Below are positions 24,728-34,624 of a DNA stretch of 64,000 nucleotides, one piece after another. The notes beneath the pieces were generated by a model. It was not told where the DNA came from and ran no database searches. It worked only from the letters and a program-made list of their open reading frames with translations. The DNA is from Vibrio fortis. GTDB lineage: Bacteria; Pseudomonadota; Gammaproteobacteria; Enterobacterales; Vibrionaceae. The stretch spans positions 1,178,001 through 1,242,000 of the forward strand of contig NZ_AP025487.1 of assembly GCF_024347475.1 (NCBI RefSeq). Reading direction: 5' to 3'. The stretch's first letter is position 1, and the number at the start of each line of letters is the position of its first letter. Made by a program: the position numbers and the translations under genes.

Positions 24728-25654
24728 CTACCAATCTAGCGTCTGACTGGCCGTGATATCTGGGTATTTACGCTGATAGCGGGGCAACATAGATTCATTG
24801 CCGAGCAAGCCGCCTTGATGAATATAGATAAGTGTTTTTTCTGGATTGTTTTGTTGCCACTGTTCCAAACATTGCCACATCAAAGGGTCGTAGAGTAGAT
24901 CAAACTCCACATCGGTCTCTTCTAGAAGGTCGAGCCACATTTGGTAATCTCGTTGATAGAGTTTTCCAAAGTGATGTTTAGATTCTAAAGGTAGAATCTC
25001 AGGATGGTCGTCTTCACCTAACTCGTCAAACTGTTTTGTCAGGTAGTCATTACCGCCAACACAAGCACAAGTGATGACCGGAATATTGTGTACTTTAAGG
25101 TGTTTATGAAGATAAAGGGCAGTACTCCCAGTACCAGCTGGTAGCGCAACGACAAAATCGTGTTTCGGCTCGAAGCGTGTCCAACTTAAGATCTCCATAG
25201 CGAGCTGTTTGACGCCATATTCAGACATTTTGCTGCGTCCGCCTTCTGGCAATACGATACATTCAGGTCCTGGCTGTCTGATTTGCTCGATGTACGCTCT
25301 TGGATGAAGATCGCTAGCGACCACTTGCATGCTGATCACTTTGGCACCAAGGTCTAATGCACCTCGGTAGTTTCCTATCGGTTTATCAATGAGCCATTGG
25401 GGTAAATGGTCAACGTAAAACTCCAGCTTCCACCCCTTAATTTTCGCTAATGCCGCCAACGATAATAGCGAGTTTGCTTGCGCTGAACCGTAACAGATCA
25501 AGGTATCTATGTTTGAGTGCTCTTCTTCGAGTAATTGCATGAATTTGCGAGCTTTGTTGCCGCAGAAATGTGAGTGCAATTGGTCATCACGCTTTAAGAA
25601 GAAAGTGCGGCCATTAAACTGGTGTTGGGTGATAGGGCTGTTGTTGAGTTTCAT
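24728..25654 (-). CDS. PLP-dependent ACC deaminase/D-cysteine desulfhydrase family protein
   Basis: Fold-type II PLP enzyme of about 308 residues from the ATG at 25654. The PLP lysine lies in HFCGNKARKF (Lys about residue 34), the phosphate-binding loop is LPAGTGSTALYL, and the segment YGSAQANSLLSLAALAK is typical of the family. Members break down D-cysteine or 1-aminocyclopropane-1-carboxylate; real activity cannot be told from sequence. The frame is open to a TTG at 25765 that would add 37 residues (MGSSSTQTL...), but family alignments usually begin near MKLNNSPIT. Neither start has a strong ribosome site. Confidence 0.85.
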   Translation of the reverse strand: MKLNNSPITQHQFNGRTFFLKRDDQLHSHFCGNKARKFMQLLEEEHSNIDTLICYGSAQANSLLSLAALAKIKGWKLEFYVDHLPQWLIDKPIGNYRGALDLGAKVISMQVVASDLHPRAYIEQIRQPGPECIVLPEGGRSKMSEYGVKQLAMEILSWTRFEPKHDFVVALPAGTGSTALYLHKHLKVHNIPVITCACVGGNDYLTKQFDELGEDDHPEILPLESKHHFGKLYQRDYQMWLDLLEETDVEFDLLYDPLMWQCLEQWQQNNPEKTLIYIHQGGLLGNESMLPRYQRKYPDITASQTLDW

Positions 25655-25781
25655 GTTGAGTAGGTGCCAAGGGACACTTGTTGAACATTTGGGACGCGCA
25701 GTATCCGGCAACTGATTGAGCAAGTAAACCGATTGAATCAAAGTTTGGGTGGATGAGCTACCCAAACATTGAAACTTGTGT

Positions 25782-27071
25782 TTATTCTAAGTGAGACGAG
25801 GTGTTCGCAGGTTGGTCAAACACTACCAGTGCCACACAGCCACCGTTTTGATGATTGATGAGTTCAAAGTCCCAGTTGTATCGACTACATAAATCATCGA
25901 CGATCAGTAGACCTAGGCCATGTCCACTTGGGTTGTATTGTTCGGTGAGACCTTCTCCTTGGTCATGGATACTGATCAAATGTTGGGTCAGAGTGATTGT
26001 AACTTTGCCATGGTTGGTGGCAGCAATGGCATTTCTCAGCAGATTGCCAATCAACATGTTAAGAATCGCACTGGTGGCACGAACACTCGGTTCGCCTTCC
26101 ACTTCTAGTTCAACATTAATTTGTTTTTCATTCGCTTGTGCGGAGTTTTTAGCGATGATCTGCTCTAACTCTTGCTGAGTAAAGAGTCGAATTGGTGCGT
26201 CATCCTGATTGCGTTCATAGCGTACCAACCCTAAAAGGGCGTCGACCATTTCTGACATCTGAGCAACGGCATCGTCAACGCGTTTTACTTGGCGATGTTG
26301 GAACTCAGTCATTTGGCTGCGTAGAAGTAGTTTGTTAGAGCCTCGCGCAACCGTAAGCGGCGTGCGCAATTCGTGGCTAGAGTAGCGAGCAAAAGCTTGT
26401 TCTCGTTTTACTAGTGCATTGATTTCACTTCGATAATCATTAAGTTGATTGGTGAGCTGACGAAACTCAATGGCTGCACTGTCTTGAACTTTAAACTCTT
26501 GGTTTAGGTTACTCTTGTTGCTCTCTAGTTGTCTTGCCAAAGAGTTGAAGGGCTCAATGAGACGTTGAGACAGTCGGTATAAAAGAGCGCCGAAGCTGAA
26601 GATCAAAACCGCTAACAAGGTGAGAACAAGAGTGGTTGCATAAAATAACTCTGTGACATCAAATTCAATACGATCAATCTCTGAGAGTAATATAAGAGGG
26701 TAGGTAACGCCTTCATGCGAATACTCGCCCACATAGACCATACGCGAATGGGGTTCGTCACCCACTTCACCAAGAAATGTATCTTTATCTCCGATAAAAC
26801 GCTGATAGCGTTCAGGAATGAGACTGCGGTCATTGTAAGCAATGGTTAGGTCGTCAATGCGTATTTTTCCATTCGCTCCCGCTTCAAATAAACTCACTGC
26901 ATAATTACGGTCAATTAGGATACGTCGTTCACCAACGCGGTCTTCCGATTGGTACATAGCAACAAGAAAAACCGCATAGACGAAGGCGGTGATGATTACG
27001 GCCATCAACCCAAAGAAAAGCGCTAAACGACCAGTTAGACTTTTGGTGCTATTGAGTACATTGAGGATCAC
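25782..27071 (-). CDS. Two-component sensor histidine kinase
   Basis: Inner-membrane kinase of 429 residues. TM1 is about residues 14-38 and TM2 about 140-165, with a roughly 100-residue periplasmic domain (GERRILIDRNYAVSLFEAG, YQRFIGDKDTFLGEV). Next come a HAMP-like region, HisKA with phospho-His in ARYSSHELRTPLTVARG (about residue 235), and HATPase_c with NLLRNAIAAT and GHGLGLLIVDDL. Its ATG overlaps the last 4 bases of the response regulator gene, so the pair is co-translated. The operon is divergent from the glycosylation cassette at 27875, its likeliest target. Confidence 0.9.
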   Translation of the reverse strand: MILNVLNSTKSLTGRLALFFGLMAVIITAFVYAVFLVAMYQSEDRVGERRILIDRNYAVSLFEAGANGKIRIDDLTIAYNDRSLIPERYQRFIGDKDTFLGEVGDEPHSRMVYVGEYSHEGVTYPLILLSEIDRIEFDVTELFYATTLVLTLLAVLIFSFGALLYRLSQRLIEPFNSLARQLESNKSNLNQEFKVQDSAAIEFRQLTNQLNDYRSEINALVKREQAFARYSSHELRTPLTVARGSNKLLLRSQMTEFQHRQVKRVDDAVAQMSEMVDALLGLVRYERNQDDAPIRLFTQQELEQIIAKNSAQANEKQINVELEVEGEPSVRATSAILNMLIGNLLRNAIAATNHGKVTITLTQHLISIHDQGEGLTEQYNPSGHGLGLLIVDDLCSRYNWDFELINHQNGGCVALVVFDQPANTSSHLE

Positions 27072-27745
27072 GAATTCGACTCCAATCTAAAACCGACTTT
27101 AGGCACGGTAATCAGCATTTGTTGGTCAAAGGGTTTGTCTAACTGATTTCTTAATTGGTAGATGTGGCTACGCAGTACGTCATTGTTTGGCTCGTCTTCT
27201 TCCCAAAGTTTATAAGAGATGTCTTCGCGAGTAACGACATCCGGTGCACGCTTACACAGCATCTCAAGGATGGTGTAAGTGGTTGGATTGAGGGCTAATA
27301 ATTTGTCCTGTCGATAAGCTTTACGTGTCTTTTGATCAATGCTGATTTCACCAAATACCAACTTGCTGGATGCCACCGTGCCGTGGTACCTGCGAACCAA
27401 GGCTTTCATTCTCGCTTCAAGAATATCGAGGTCGAACGGTTTGGTGAGGTAATCATCGGCCCCATGTTCAAAACCTGCGAGCATATCGTCTCGGCTGTCT
27501 AGGGCTGTCAGCATTAGAATCGGGGTCGTGTTTCCGTTCTCACGCAGTTTATTACATACGGTTAGGCCATCCATGCGCGGTAACATCAGGTCTAGGATAA
27601 TGATGTCGAACGAGTTATCTGTGGCGAGTTGTAATCCAAGCTCACCGTTATCGGCGTAATCGAGCTCCATACCAATGCACTCAAAATAGTCGAACAGCAC
27701 ACCAGCGATTTCACGGTTATCTTCAACCAACAGAACACGTTTCAT
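27068..27745 (-). CDS. OmpR/PhoB-family response regulator
   Basis: 225 residues from the ATG at 27745 (MKRVLLVEDN). A GTG at 27763 or ATG at 27757 would add up to six residues. Receiver domain residues 1-115: acidic pair ED, phospho-Asp in IIILDLMLPRMDG, Lys in YLTKPFD. Trans_Reg_C winged helix residues about 130-223 (LLALNPTTYTILEMLCKR, VLRSHIYQLRNQLDKPF, TVPKVGFRLE). It leads the operon with the kinase. Resembles regulators such as CarR/PmrA/PhoP in context of surface modification genes, but I cannot assign an ortholog. Confidence 0.9.
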   Translation of the reverse strand: MKRVLLVEDNREIAGVLFDYFECIGMELDYADNGELGLQLATDNSFDIIILDLMLPRMDGLTVCNKLRENGNTTPILMLTALDSRDDMLAGFEHGADDYLTKPFDLDILEARMKALVRRYHGTVASSKLVFGEISIDQKTRKAYRQDKLLALNPTTYTILEMLCKRAPDVVTREDISYKLWEEDEPNNDVLRSHIYQLRNQLDKPFDQQMLITVPKVGFRLESNS

Positions 27746-27874
27746 TTTATTACCCATAAGCACTTATTTTGTTATAGCGATCATCCTGAATTGACGTGAA
27801 AAATATGTCAACAACATAACTTTCATGGATGGGAAGCTAGTCTGCTACGGAATCAAAAAATAGAAGACCGTATT

Positions 27875-28894
27875 ATGACTGAACTTCATATCAACTCGCG
27901 CCGCTCACGCGAGCCTCAAATTAGCCCAGCAATTTCGCTGTCTATTATTGTGCCTTTCTTCAATGAAGAGGAAGTGTTGCCCGAATTCCACTCACGCTTA
28001 ACCAGAGTGCTTGATGAGTTACCTATCTCTAGCGAGATTGTTTATGTCGATGATGGCAGCAAAGACAATAGCTTGGCTCTGGTGGAGTCGTTCAAGTCAA
28101 TTGCGAGCTCGATTTCAGTGATCGGTTTATCACGTAACTTTGGTAAAGAGTCGGCGATGAGTGCAGGTTTAGAACACTGTCGTGGCCAAGCGGTAATTTT
28201 ATTGGATGCGGATCTACAAGACCCACCGGAACTGATTCCAGATATGGTTTCTAAATGGCGAGAAGGCTATGACGTGGTCAATATGCAGCGCAGTCAACGT
28301 GACGGCGAAACCTGGTTTAAGAAGTTTTCTGCAGCAAGCTTTTATCGTGTCATGAATGCCGCAGCGAAGATCGATGTTCCTGAAAATGTTGGCGATTTTC
28401 GTTTACTAAGCCGTGAGGTTGTTGACCATATTAATCAACTACCAGAGCGTAATCGATACATGAAAGGTATTTTCTCGTGGCCAGGATTCAAGCAAACCAC
28501 CGTCCAATTTAAACGTGATGCGCGCTTTTGTGGTGAGACCAAGTGGAACTATCTCAAGCTACTTGGCTTGGCAATGGATGGCATTACCTCATTTTCAATT
28601 CGACCACTGCGCATTGCAACCGCGCTCGGCAGCATGGTCGCTCTGAGTGCCTTTGTTTACGGCATGTTTATCATCTTTAAAACATTGATGTTTGGTGAGC
28701 CGATTACTGGTTACCCGTCGATGATGGTTGTCCAACTTGCACTTGGCGGTATCCAGCTTCTTAGTATCGGTCTTATGGGTGAATACATTGGCCGTATCTT
28801 CATCGAAACCAAGAATCGTCCTTTGTATCTCATCCAATCTGTTGTCGATAAACCGGCACTGAAAACAACGTATAAATTAGAGGAATCAGCATGA
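27875..28894 (+). CDS. Polyprenyl-phosphate glycosyltransferase (GtrB/ArnC-like, GT2)
   Basis: Transfers a sugar from a nucleotide donor to undecaprenyl phosphate on the inner face of the membrane. The GT2 domain (residues about 20-245) has IIVPFFNEEEVLPEF, YVDDGSKDNSLALV and the LLDADLQDPPELI motif. Two C-terminal transmembrane helices follow (about 250-275 and 283-307), then YIGRIFIETKNRPLYLI, all typical of GtrB/DPM1-like enzymes. 339 residues. Its stop overlaps the next ATG by 4 bases. First of three genes that form a lipid-linked glycosylation cassette. Confidence 0.9.
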   Translation: MTELHINSRRSREPQISPAISLSIIVPFFNEEEVLPEFHSRLTRVLDELPISSEIVYVDDGSKDNSLALVESFKSIASSISVIGLSRNFGKESAMSAGLEHCRGQAVILLDADLQDPPELIPDMVSKWREGYDVVNMQRSQRDGETWFKKFSAASFYRVMNAAAKIDVPENVGDFRLLSREVVDHINQLPERNRYMKGIFSWPGFKQTTVQFKRDARFCGETKWNYLKLLGLAMDGITSFSIRPLRIATALGSMVALSAFVYGMFIIFKTLMFGEPITGYPSMMVVQLALGGIQLLSIGLMGEYIGRIFIETKNRPLYLIQSVVDKPALKTTYKLEESA

Positions 28895-30366
28895 GCCTGA
28901 ACAGAACGCACCTGTGGTATTTATTAGCCTTTGCGCTAATTCTTAGGTTGCTGTCACTGGCGACGTATCCGTTGATGGATACCACCGAGGCACGCTACGG
29001 CGAAATGGCTCGCTTGATGGTCGAAACCGGAAACTGGCTCACACCCCAGTTTGATTATGGCGTACCTTTTTGGGGCAAGCCGCCACTGTTTACGTGGATG
29101 AGTGCTGCGGGCATTGAGCTATTTGGCCTGAGTGAGTTTGCAGTTCGTGCTCCTCACTGGTTAGCGGGTGTATTCACTATTTTATTGATTGCGTATTTCG
29201 CTAAACGTACCGGGAAGAGCGCATTAGTTGCAGCTGTAGTTCTTGCAACGTGCGGTATTTTCTCGATTGCGGCAGGTGCCGTGATGACGGATATTGCCCT
29301 AACGTTGGCGATGACTATTGCTATGTTGGGCTTCTACCTGTGTTGGAAAGGGGAAGGTAGTCAGCGTACGAATAATGCTTGGGGTTATGTTGGCTTTGTT
29401 GGTCTTGCTTGCGGTTTACTTGCGAAGGGGCCTGTCGCGATTGTGATCATGGGGATCGCGGTTTTCCCGTGGCTTGTTCTACAACATGGTTTGATTGGCG
29501 CATTCAAAGCACTGTGGCAGCGTTTTCCAATTGTCTCTGGTTTAGCGTTAATGCTGGCGATTGCTCTGCCTTGGTACATCATGGCTGAAATGGCGACACC
29601 GGGCTTCATTGATTACTTTATCGTGGGTGAGCACTTTAAGCGTTTTGTCGTGAGCGGTTGGGAAGGTGATCTATATGGTTCAGCGCACGATGAAGCCAGA
29701 GGCATGATCTGGGTATTCTGGATTCAGGCTGCAGCGCCTTGGTCGATTGTATTGCCGATATTAGCATTTGCTCGTCGTCAAAAGATCAAAGAGCAGAATC
29801 AAACCCACAGCGGCTTATTCTCGTTTCTAATCTGCTGGCTAATATCACCACTGCTGTTGTTCACTATGGCGGGAAATATACTGCCAGCTTACGTATTGCC
29901 GGGTATTCCTGCATTAGGCTTGTTGGTGGCGATGCTGGTGGTTGAGAAAGACAAGAAATGGTTCTCAAGTGTGGCGTTGGTTCTGCCCGTACTTCTGATG
30001 ATTGCGATGGTTTATTTGAACTTGGGCAAGGCGAATGAAAAGAGTGACCGTATTATTTTCAACCATATCGAGGATGATGCGCCAAGTTATTATATTGGTA
30101 AGCGTCCTTTCTCTGGTCAGTTCTATAGTTTAGGGCAAGCCAAAAAGATCACTGATATCTCAGAGGCCGACACTAGCAGCAAGTTTTATCTGATTGGTAA
30201 GAAGGCTCAAGTTGAGTCGGTCATTGCAGAAAATGCATTGAGCTGTCTTCTAGAGCCCGTTGATAAGCAGAAACGAGCACTATTTAGCTGCAAACCACTG
30301 AGTCAGAACGTTAATGTTGAACCGGTCGCAGTAAAGATTCTTGATGAAAACGCGATTTCACTTTAG
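28891..30366 (+). CDS. ArnT-like membrane glycosyltransferase (GT39/GT83)
   Basis: Polytopic transferase of 491 residues with about ten to twelve hydrophobic helices. The first periplasmic loop carries the DTTEARYGEMARLMVETGNWLTPQFDYGVPFWGKPPLFTWM block, with the acidic residues and KPP typical of ArnT/PMT enzymes that move a sugar from undecaprenyl phosphate to lipid A or another acceptor in the periplasm. A small soluble C-terminal region (after about residue 380) follows. ATG overlaps the GtrB-like stop by 4 bases. The acceptor (lipid A, O antigen or protein) cannot be told from sequence. Confidence 0.88.
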   Translation: MSLNRTHLWYLLAFALILRLLSLATYPLMDTTEARYGEMARLMVETGNWLTPQFDYGVPFWGKPPLFTWMSAAGIELFGLSEFAVRAPHWLAGVFTILLIAYFAKRTGKSALVAAVVLATCGIFSIAAGAVMTDIALTLAMTIAMLGFYLCWKGEGSQRTNNAWGYVGFVGLACGLLAKGPVAIVIMGIAVFPWLVLQHGLIGAFKALWQRFPIVSGLALMLAIALPWYIMAEMATPGFIDYFIVGEHFKRFVVSGWEGDLYGSAHDEARGMIWVFWIQAAAPWSIVLPILAFARRQKIKEQNQTHSGLFSFLICWLISPLLLFTMAGNILPAYVLPGIPALGLLVAMLVVEKDKKWFSSVALVLPVLLMIAMVYLNLGKANEKSDRIIFNHIEDDAPSYYIGKRPFSGQFYSLGQAKKITDISEADTSSKFYLIGKKAQVESVIAENALSCLLEPVDKQKRALFSCKPLSQNVNVEPVAVKILDENAISL

Positions 30367-30805
30367 AACAATGGCCTCAAGTGTGGAGAGATTATTGAGG
30401 CCTCATCATCAACTGATTAAATTCGCCTGTGTGGGAGCGGGTGGATTCGTCGTAGATTGTGCCGCTTTCGCGTTGTTTCATTTTGTTGGTGATGTGTCAG
30501 TGATGTGGGCGAGGGTATTGGCTTTTTTTGTCGCAGCAACCAGCACTTGGCTTGGTAACCGAGTCTTGACGTTCGAGTACCAAGGGACAGGGGCACGTAG
30601 AGATGACCTCAAACAATGGCAAAAATTCATGGCCTCTGCGATGTTATCAGCCGCACCCAACTTAATCTGCTTTAAGGCTCTCACATTAATACTGCCTGAA
30701 TTCAATGGTTCGCTGTTTTTGGCGATGGCGATTGGGGTATTGATTGGGATGGTCAGTAACTACTTACTTAGCAAAGCTTGGGTGTTTAAACAGACTCAAG
30801 CTTAG
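30344..30805 (+). CDS. GtrA-family membrane protein
   Basis: Four-helix protein of the GtrA family (about 153 residues), proposed to flip or assist undecaprenyl-phosphate sugars made by GtrB enzymes. Signatures are LIKFACVGAGGFVVDCAAFALF, TWLGNRVLTFEYQG and VSNYLLSKAWVFK. It overlaps the end of the GT39 gene by 23 bases if it starts at ATG 30344; an ATG at 30371 would remove the overlap but shorten the N-terminus. Both starts lack a clear ribosome site, so coupling to the upstream gene is likely. Third member of the cassette. Confidence 0.86.
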   Translation: MKTRFHFRTMASSVERLLRPHHQLIKFACVGAGGFVVDCAAFALFHFVGDVSVMWARVLAFFVAATSTWLGNRVLTFEYQGTGARRDDLKQWQKFMASAMLSAAPNLICFKALTLILPEFNGSLFLAMAIGVLIGMVSNYLLSKAWVFKQTQA

Positions 30806-30830
30806 TGCTTCAGCTTCGTCAGAGAAACAA

Positions 30831-30862
30831 AAAAGTCCAAGTGGGGAATCACTTGGACTTTT
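30831..30862. terminator. Bidirectional terminator between GtrA and YgiQ genes
   Basis: AAAAGTCCAAGTG, loop GGGAAT, CACTTGGACTTTT: a 13-base stem between convergent genes. Confidence 0.88.
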
Positions 30863-30901
30863 GTTGTTTAAGGTGAGCGGTTCTCGGTCAGTTACTGAGG
30901 C

Positions 30902-33280
30902 CTAACGTTGCGCAGCACGTTGGCGGTTCTTCCCGTTACCTGCAGGCTTGCCACCTTGACCATTGCCCGCTTTGTTGCGGTTCGGTCTGCCGTTACCTTG
31001 TGACTGTCCGCCCGGACCTTTCTTGGTGAAGCCACTTGCTGGCTTACGACCATTGCTGTTACCGTTTGCATTACTTTGGTGAGCGTTACCTTGGCCGTTA
31101 TTGCCGTTTGGTTTCTTACCGCCAGGCTTATTGCTACCAGATTTGGAGTAGTTACGTGGCTTCTCGCCGCCTAAACCCGGTTGCGACTTACTGTGTTTCG
31201 TCGCGAAACGGTGAGCACCGTGACGGCCAGACTTACGACGCTGAGCAGGTGTTTGTGCATCAAAGTCATCTTCTGGAACCAAGCAACCCGGTTTATCACC
31301 AATTAGGTGCTTCTTACCCATATCGATAAGCGCTTCACGGATCAGTTTCCAGTTCTCTGGATCGTGGTAACGCAATAATGCTTTGTGCAGGCGGCGTTGA
31401 CGGTCACCTTTTGGCACTGGGATATCTTCACGCTTTTTGTACTTAACGCGTTTCAGAGGGTTGGTCTCTGAGTAGTACATCGATGTCGCGTTACACATTG
31501 GCGATGGGTAGAAGTTCTGAACTTGGTCACACTCATAGTTGTGCTTCTTCAACCAAAGCGCAAGGTTCAGCATGTCTTCATCTTCAGTACCTGGGTGAGC
31601 TGAGATGAAGTAAGGGATCAGATACTGTTTTTTACCTGCTTCAGCGCTGTACTTCTCGAACATCTCTTTGAAGCGATCGTATGTGCCCATACCTGGCTTC
31701 ATCATCAGATCCAGAGGACCTTTTTCAGTGTGCTCTGGTGCGATCTTCAGGTAGCCACCTACGTGATGTGTTACAAGCTCACGAACATATTCTGGCGACT
31801 CAATCGCAAGGTCATAACGAACACCAGAAGCGATCATAATCTTCTTCACGCCTTTCACTTTTCGTGCAGAACGATAAAGGTCGATGGTGTGTTTGTGGTC
31901 TGTGTTTAGCTTCTCACAGATTTTAGGGAACACACACGAAGGACGACGACAGTTCACTTCTGCTTTCGGGTCTGAACAACCTAAGCGGTACATGTTCGCT
32001 GTCGGGCCACCTAAGTCAGAGATAGTGCCGGTAAAGCCAGGTACTTTCTCTTTAATATCTTCGATCTCATCTAAGATAGATTCTTTCGAACGGTTCTGGA
32101 TGATGCGACCTTCGTGCTCGGTAATAGAACAGAAAGAACAGCCACCAAAACAACCACGCATGATGTTAACCGACGTTTTGATCATGTCGTACGCAGGAAT
32201 CTTCGCTTTGCCGTACATAGGGTGAGGCACACGCTTGTACGCAAGGCCGAATACGTAATCCATCTCTTCTGTGGTCAGAGGGATCGGCGCTTGGTTTACC
32301 CAAAGCTCGCGGTCACCGTGACGTTGAATCAGAGCGCGACCCGAGTATGGGTTAGTCTCTAAGTGCAGGATACGACTAGCGTGAGCGTAAAGAATACGGT
32401 CGTTGTTTAGCTTTTCAAACGCAGGGATACGAACCGCCGTGGTTTTCGCGTCGTGGCGAGAAGGGCGAATAGTAATTGGCTGTGCTTTAGGTTCTTCGTC
32501 TTTCTTAGTATCACACTGGGTTTCAACCTCATACGGGTTAACCGGCACGTAAGCCTTACCCGGCTTTTCGATACGTGAAGAGTCGATGATTTTGAAGTTC
32601 TCAGGTGCAGCAGGCAAGTTGACAGCAGTACCGCGAATGTTTGTCAGGTTCGCGATCTCTTCACCATCGGCTAGGCGGTGTGCCACTTCAACCAGTGCTC
32701 GCTCTGCGTTACCAAAAAGAAGAATGTCTGCTTTCGCATCGAAAAGAACAGAACGACGAACTTTGTCAGACCAGTAATCGTAGTGAGCTACGCGGCGAAG
32801 ACTTGCTTCAATACCACCAAGAACAATCGGCGTTCCTTTGTATGCCTCACGACAACGTTGAGAGTAAACCAGAGTTGCACGGTCAGGGCGCTTACCACCT
32901 TCATTATTTGGTGTGTAAGCATCATCGTGGCGTAATTTACGATCAGAGGTATAACGGTTAATCATGGAGTCCATGTTACCCGCGGTGATGCCGAAGAATA
33001 GGTTAGGTTTACCTAGCTTCATGAAGGCGTCTTTATTGTCCCATTTTGGCTGAGCAATAATACCTACGCGGAAACCTTGCGCTTCAAGCAAACGACCGAT
33101 GATCGCCATACCGAAACTTGGGTGATCGACATAAGCGTCGCCCGTTACGATGATAATGTCGCAGCTGTCCCATCCAAGAGCATCCATTTCCTTTCTACTG
33201 GTCGGTAAAAAGGGAGCTGTACCGTAGCATTCGGCCCAGTATTTTTTGTGTTCGTGAATAGGAGTGATATCGCTGTACAT
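30902..33280 (-). CDS. YgiQ family radical SAM protein
   Basis: Large radical SAM protein of 792 residues, function unknown. The ATG at 33280 has AGAGGT seven bases upstream; the frame runs on to 33388 without such a site. An N-terminal domain ([40 protein letters not shown]) precedes the radical SAM core with CxxxCxxC in [13 protein letters not shown] second Cys group ([21 protein letters not shown]) follows, then [19 protein letters not shown]. From about residue 690 the tail is low-complexity, rich in Gly, Asn, Lys, Arg and Gln, as in RNA-binding extensions. Standing alone between terminators. Confidence 0.93.
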   Translation of the reverse strand: MYSDITPIHEHKKYWAECYGTAPFLPTSRKEMDALGWDSCDIIIVTGDAYVDHPSFGMAIIGRLLEAQGFRVGIIAQPKWDNKDAFMKLGKPNLFFGITAGNMDSMINRYTSDRKLRHDDAYTPNNEGGKRPDRATLVYSQRCREAYKGTPIVLGGIEASLRRVAHYDYWSDKVRRSVLFDAKADILLFGNAERALVEVAHRLADGEEIANLTNIRGTAVNLPAAPENFKIIDSSRIEKPGKAYVPVNPYEVETQCDTKKDEEPKAQPITIRPSRHDAKTTAVRIPAFEKLNNDRILYAHASRILHLETNPYSGRALIQRHGDRELWVNQAPIPLTTEEMDYVFGLAYKRVPHPMYGKAKIPAYDMIKTSVNIMRGCFGGCSFCSITEHEGRIIQNRSKESILDEIEDIKEKVPGFTGTISDLGGPTANMYRLGCSDPKAEVNCRRPSCVFPKICEKLNTDHKHTIDLYRSARKVKGVKKIMIASGVRYDLAIESPEYVRELVTHHVGGYLKIAPEHTEKGPLDLMMKPGMGTYDRFKEMFEKYSAEAGKKQYLIPYFISAHPGTEDEDMLNLALWLKKHNYECDQVQNFYPSPMCNATSMYYSETNPLKRVKYKKREDIPVPKGDRQRRLHKALLRYHDPENWKLIREALIDMGKKHLIGDKPGCLVPEDDFDAQTPAQRRKSGRHGAHRFATKHSKSQPGLGGEKPRNYSKSGSNKPGGKKPNGNNGQGNAHQSNANGNSNGRKPASGFTKKGPGGQSQGNGRPNRNKAGNGQGGKPAGNGKNRQRAAQR

Positions 33281-33525
33281 ATTTCGACCTCTGATTTTTG
33301 AGGCGGGAATTATAGCGGCATGCGCCCAGACTAGCCAGTAGAACATGCCCCTGATAGTTCTAGTGTCTTTCCCCAATAAGCGATGCAAAGCTGTATTGAG
33401 AAGTGATTCTTGGAAACAGCATAGACCAAGGATACGAGACAGTGAGCAAATTGATGATTTTGATTAGTGTTCCAAGCAGTTTTTGATATCATTCTGCGAA
33501 AATAAGTCCATATAAGTAGATCCCG

Positions 33526-34206
33526 ATGATCGAATCTGTATTACTTCAATTCGCACCTATGTTATTGGGTGCACAACTCGTACTAACGCTGATCTTAGTG
33601 AAAGGTGATATCTGCCCAGGCCAGCGCGGTCGTATTCATAAGGTATTACCAGCTATTGGTGTACTCTGGTTGGCAGTGGCGTCACTTAAGGTCGAAGCTT
33701 TCTTAGTCGTATTTGCCATTTTCTATTTCTTCTCTCAAGTTCAGACGAAGAAGACTCGCGATGCCGGACCGATTTGGGTGATGTATTTAGCCTGTGGTTT
33801 GGCGCTCTCTTATGTTGGGATTCAAGCAAGCGAGAAGGCGACTCTAGTTGGCCTAATCTCATCATTGCTTCTAACAGCCTTACTCGGTAGCGCGTTCTCA
33901 CATCTACTTCTGACCATTGCACGAACACGTCTTCAGGCATTCCACCGAATCTTGCCTGTTGCGGGTATTCTAAGCGGAATGCTGGTGGTGTTGACCACAG
34001 TACTGGGCGTCTACTCGCTTTCTGAAGAAGTATTGGAACCTATGGTGCCGTCGCTATTGTTTAGCTTTGCGCTTCTAATCTCATCGATTGTGGTTTGGTG
34101 TTGGCATTTGCTCTTCGCAAAAACGCCTGAAAAAATCCAGCTTGCGGTTGCTTTGCTAATGCTGATTGCTTCTGTTGTTGGCTTAGAGCCAATTTGGGCG
34201 CTATAG
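33526..34206 (+). CDS. Polytopic membrane protein of unknown function
   Basis: 226 residues with about seven hydrophobic helices spread along the chain (for example MLLGAQLVLTLILV, LVVFAIFYFF, LISSLLLTALLGSAF, ILSGMLVVLTTVLGVYSL, LLFSFALLISSIVVWCWHLLF). The loops are short and basic on one side (KTKKTRD, RTRLQAFHR). I do not recognise a family. The ATG at 33526 has a poor ribosome site. Its stop codon lies inside the first unit of a 17-base tandem repeat. Confidence 0.7.
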   Translation: MIESVLLQFAPMLLGAQLVLTLILVKGDICPGQRGRIHKVLPAIGVLWLAVASLKVEAFLVVFAIFYFFSQVQTKKTRDAGPIWVMYLACGLALSYVGIQASEKATLVGLISSLLLTALLGSAFSHLLLTIARTRLQAFHRILPVAGILSGMLVVLTTVLGVYSLSEEVLEPMVPSLLFSFALLISSIVVWCWHLLFAKTPEKIQLAVALLMLIASVVGLEPIWAL

Positions 34207-34256
34207 CTATTTAGGCGCCATCGCTATTTAGGCGCCATCGCTATTTAGACACTATA
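34206..34256. repeat. 17-base tandem repeat, three units
   Basis: GCTATTTAGGCGCCATC occurs twice exactly (34206-34222 and 34223-34239) and a third time with changes in the second half (34240-34256). It starts at the last base of the upstream stop codon. Each unit contains TAG and the palindrome GGCGCC. Probably slippage-generated. Confidence 0.85.
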
Positions 34257-34384
34257 GCAATTTGGGAATTTCAGAAAGCTGCGAATTGTGCTGTGATTGA
34301 GCGAGAAATGTGATCTATTAGTAAGCGGGCTTACCATTGTCGTTCTAAACTTAAATCAGTCGATGTGTTCGTAAGGAGTACGAG

Positions 34385-34585
34385 ATGGATTTAAGCAACG
34401 TCAAAAGCCTAGATAGCATTATTCTATTGGGAATCGTCAACGAAAAGTTGCGTCTTGAGTGTGATAGTTTTGAAGAGCTTGTCAGCATGTATGAAATGGA
34501 TATCGAAAGTGTGGTGGGCAAACTAGATATGCTCGGTTACCAGTACGATCCATTGACCAATCAATTCAAATCCTATGCCCGATAG
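34385..34585 (+). CDS. DUF4250 domain protein (66 aa)
   Basis: Small acidic cytoplasmic protein. The pattern LDSIILLGIVNEKLRLECDSFEELVSMYEMDIESVVGKLDMLGYQYDPLTNQFK spans nearly all of it and matches DUF4250 in length and layout; function unknown. A good ribosome site (AAGGAG at 34373-34378) precedes the ATG. It is monocistronic with a terminator at 34625. It may be a small helical adaptor, which I cannot test. Confidence 0.83.
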   Translation: MDLSNVKSLDSIILLGIVNEKLRLECDSFEELVSMYEMDIESVVGKLDMLGYQYDPLTNQFKSYAR

Positions 34586-34624
34586 CTGTTTAGCAGAAGC
34601 TTAAAGGATTTAAATATCACAGTT

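Noticed and set aside
31884..32225. 113-codon ORF antisense to the YgiQ gene
   Set aside because: Shadow of the radical SAM gene in the opposite strand; no ribosome site and no coding character.
34206..34256. Possible CRISPR array
   Set aside because: Repeats are directly adjacent without spacers and only three units; a tandem repeat, not CRISPR.
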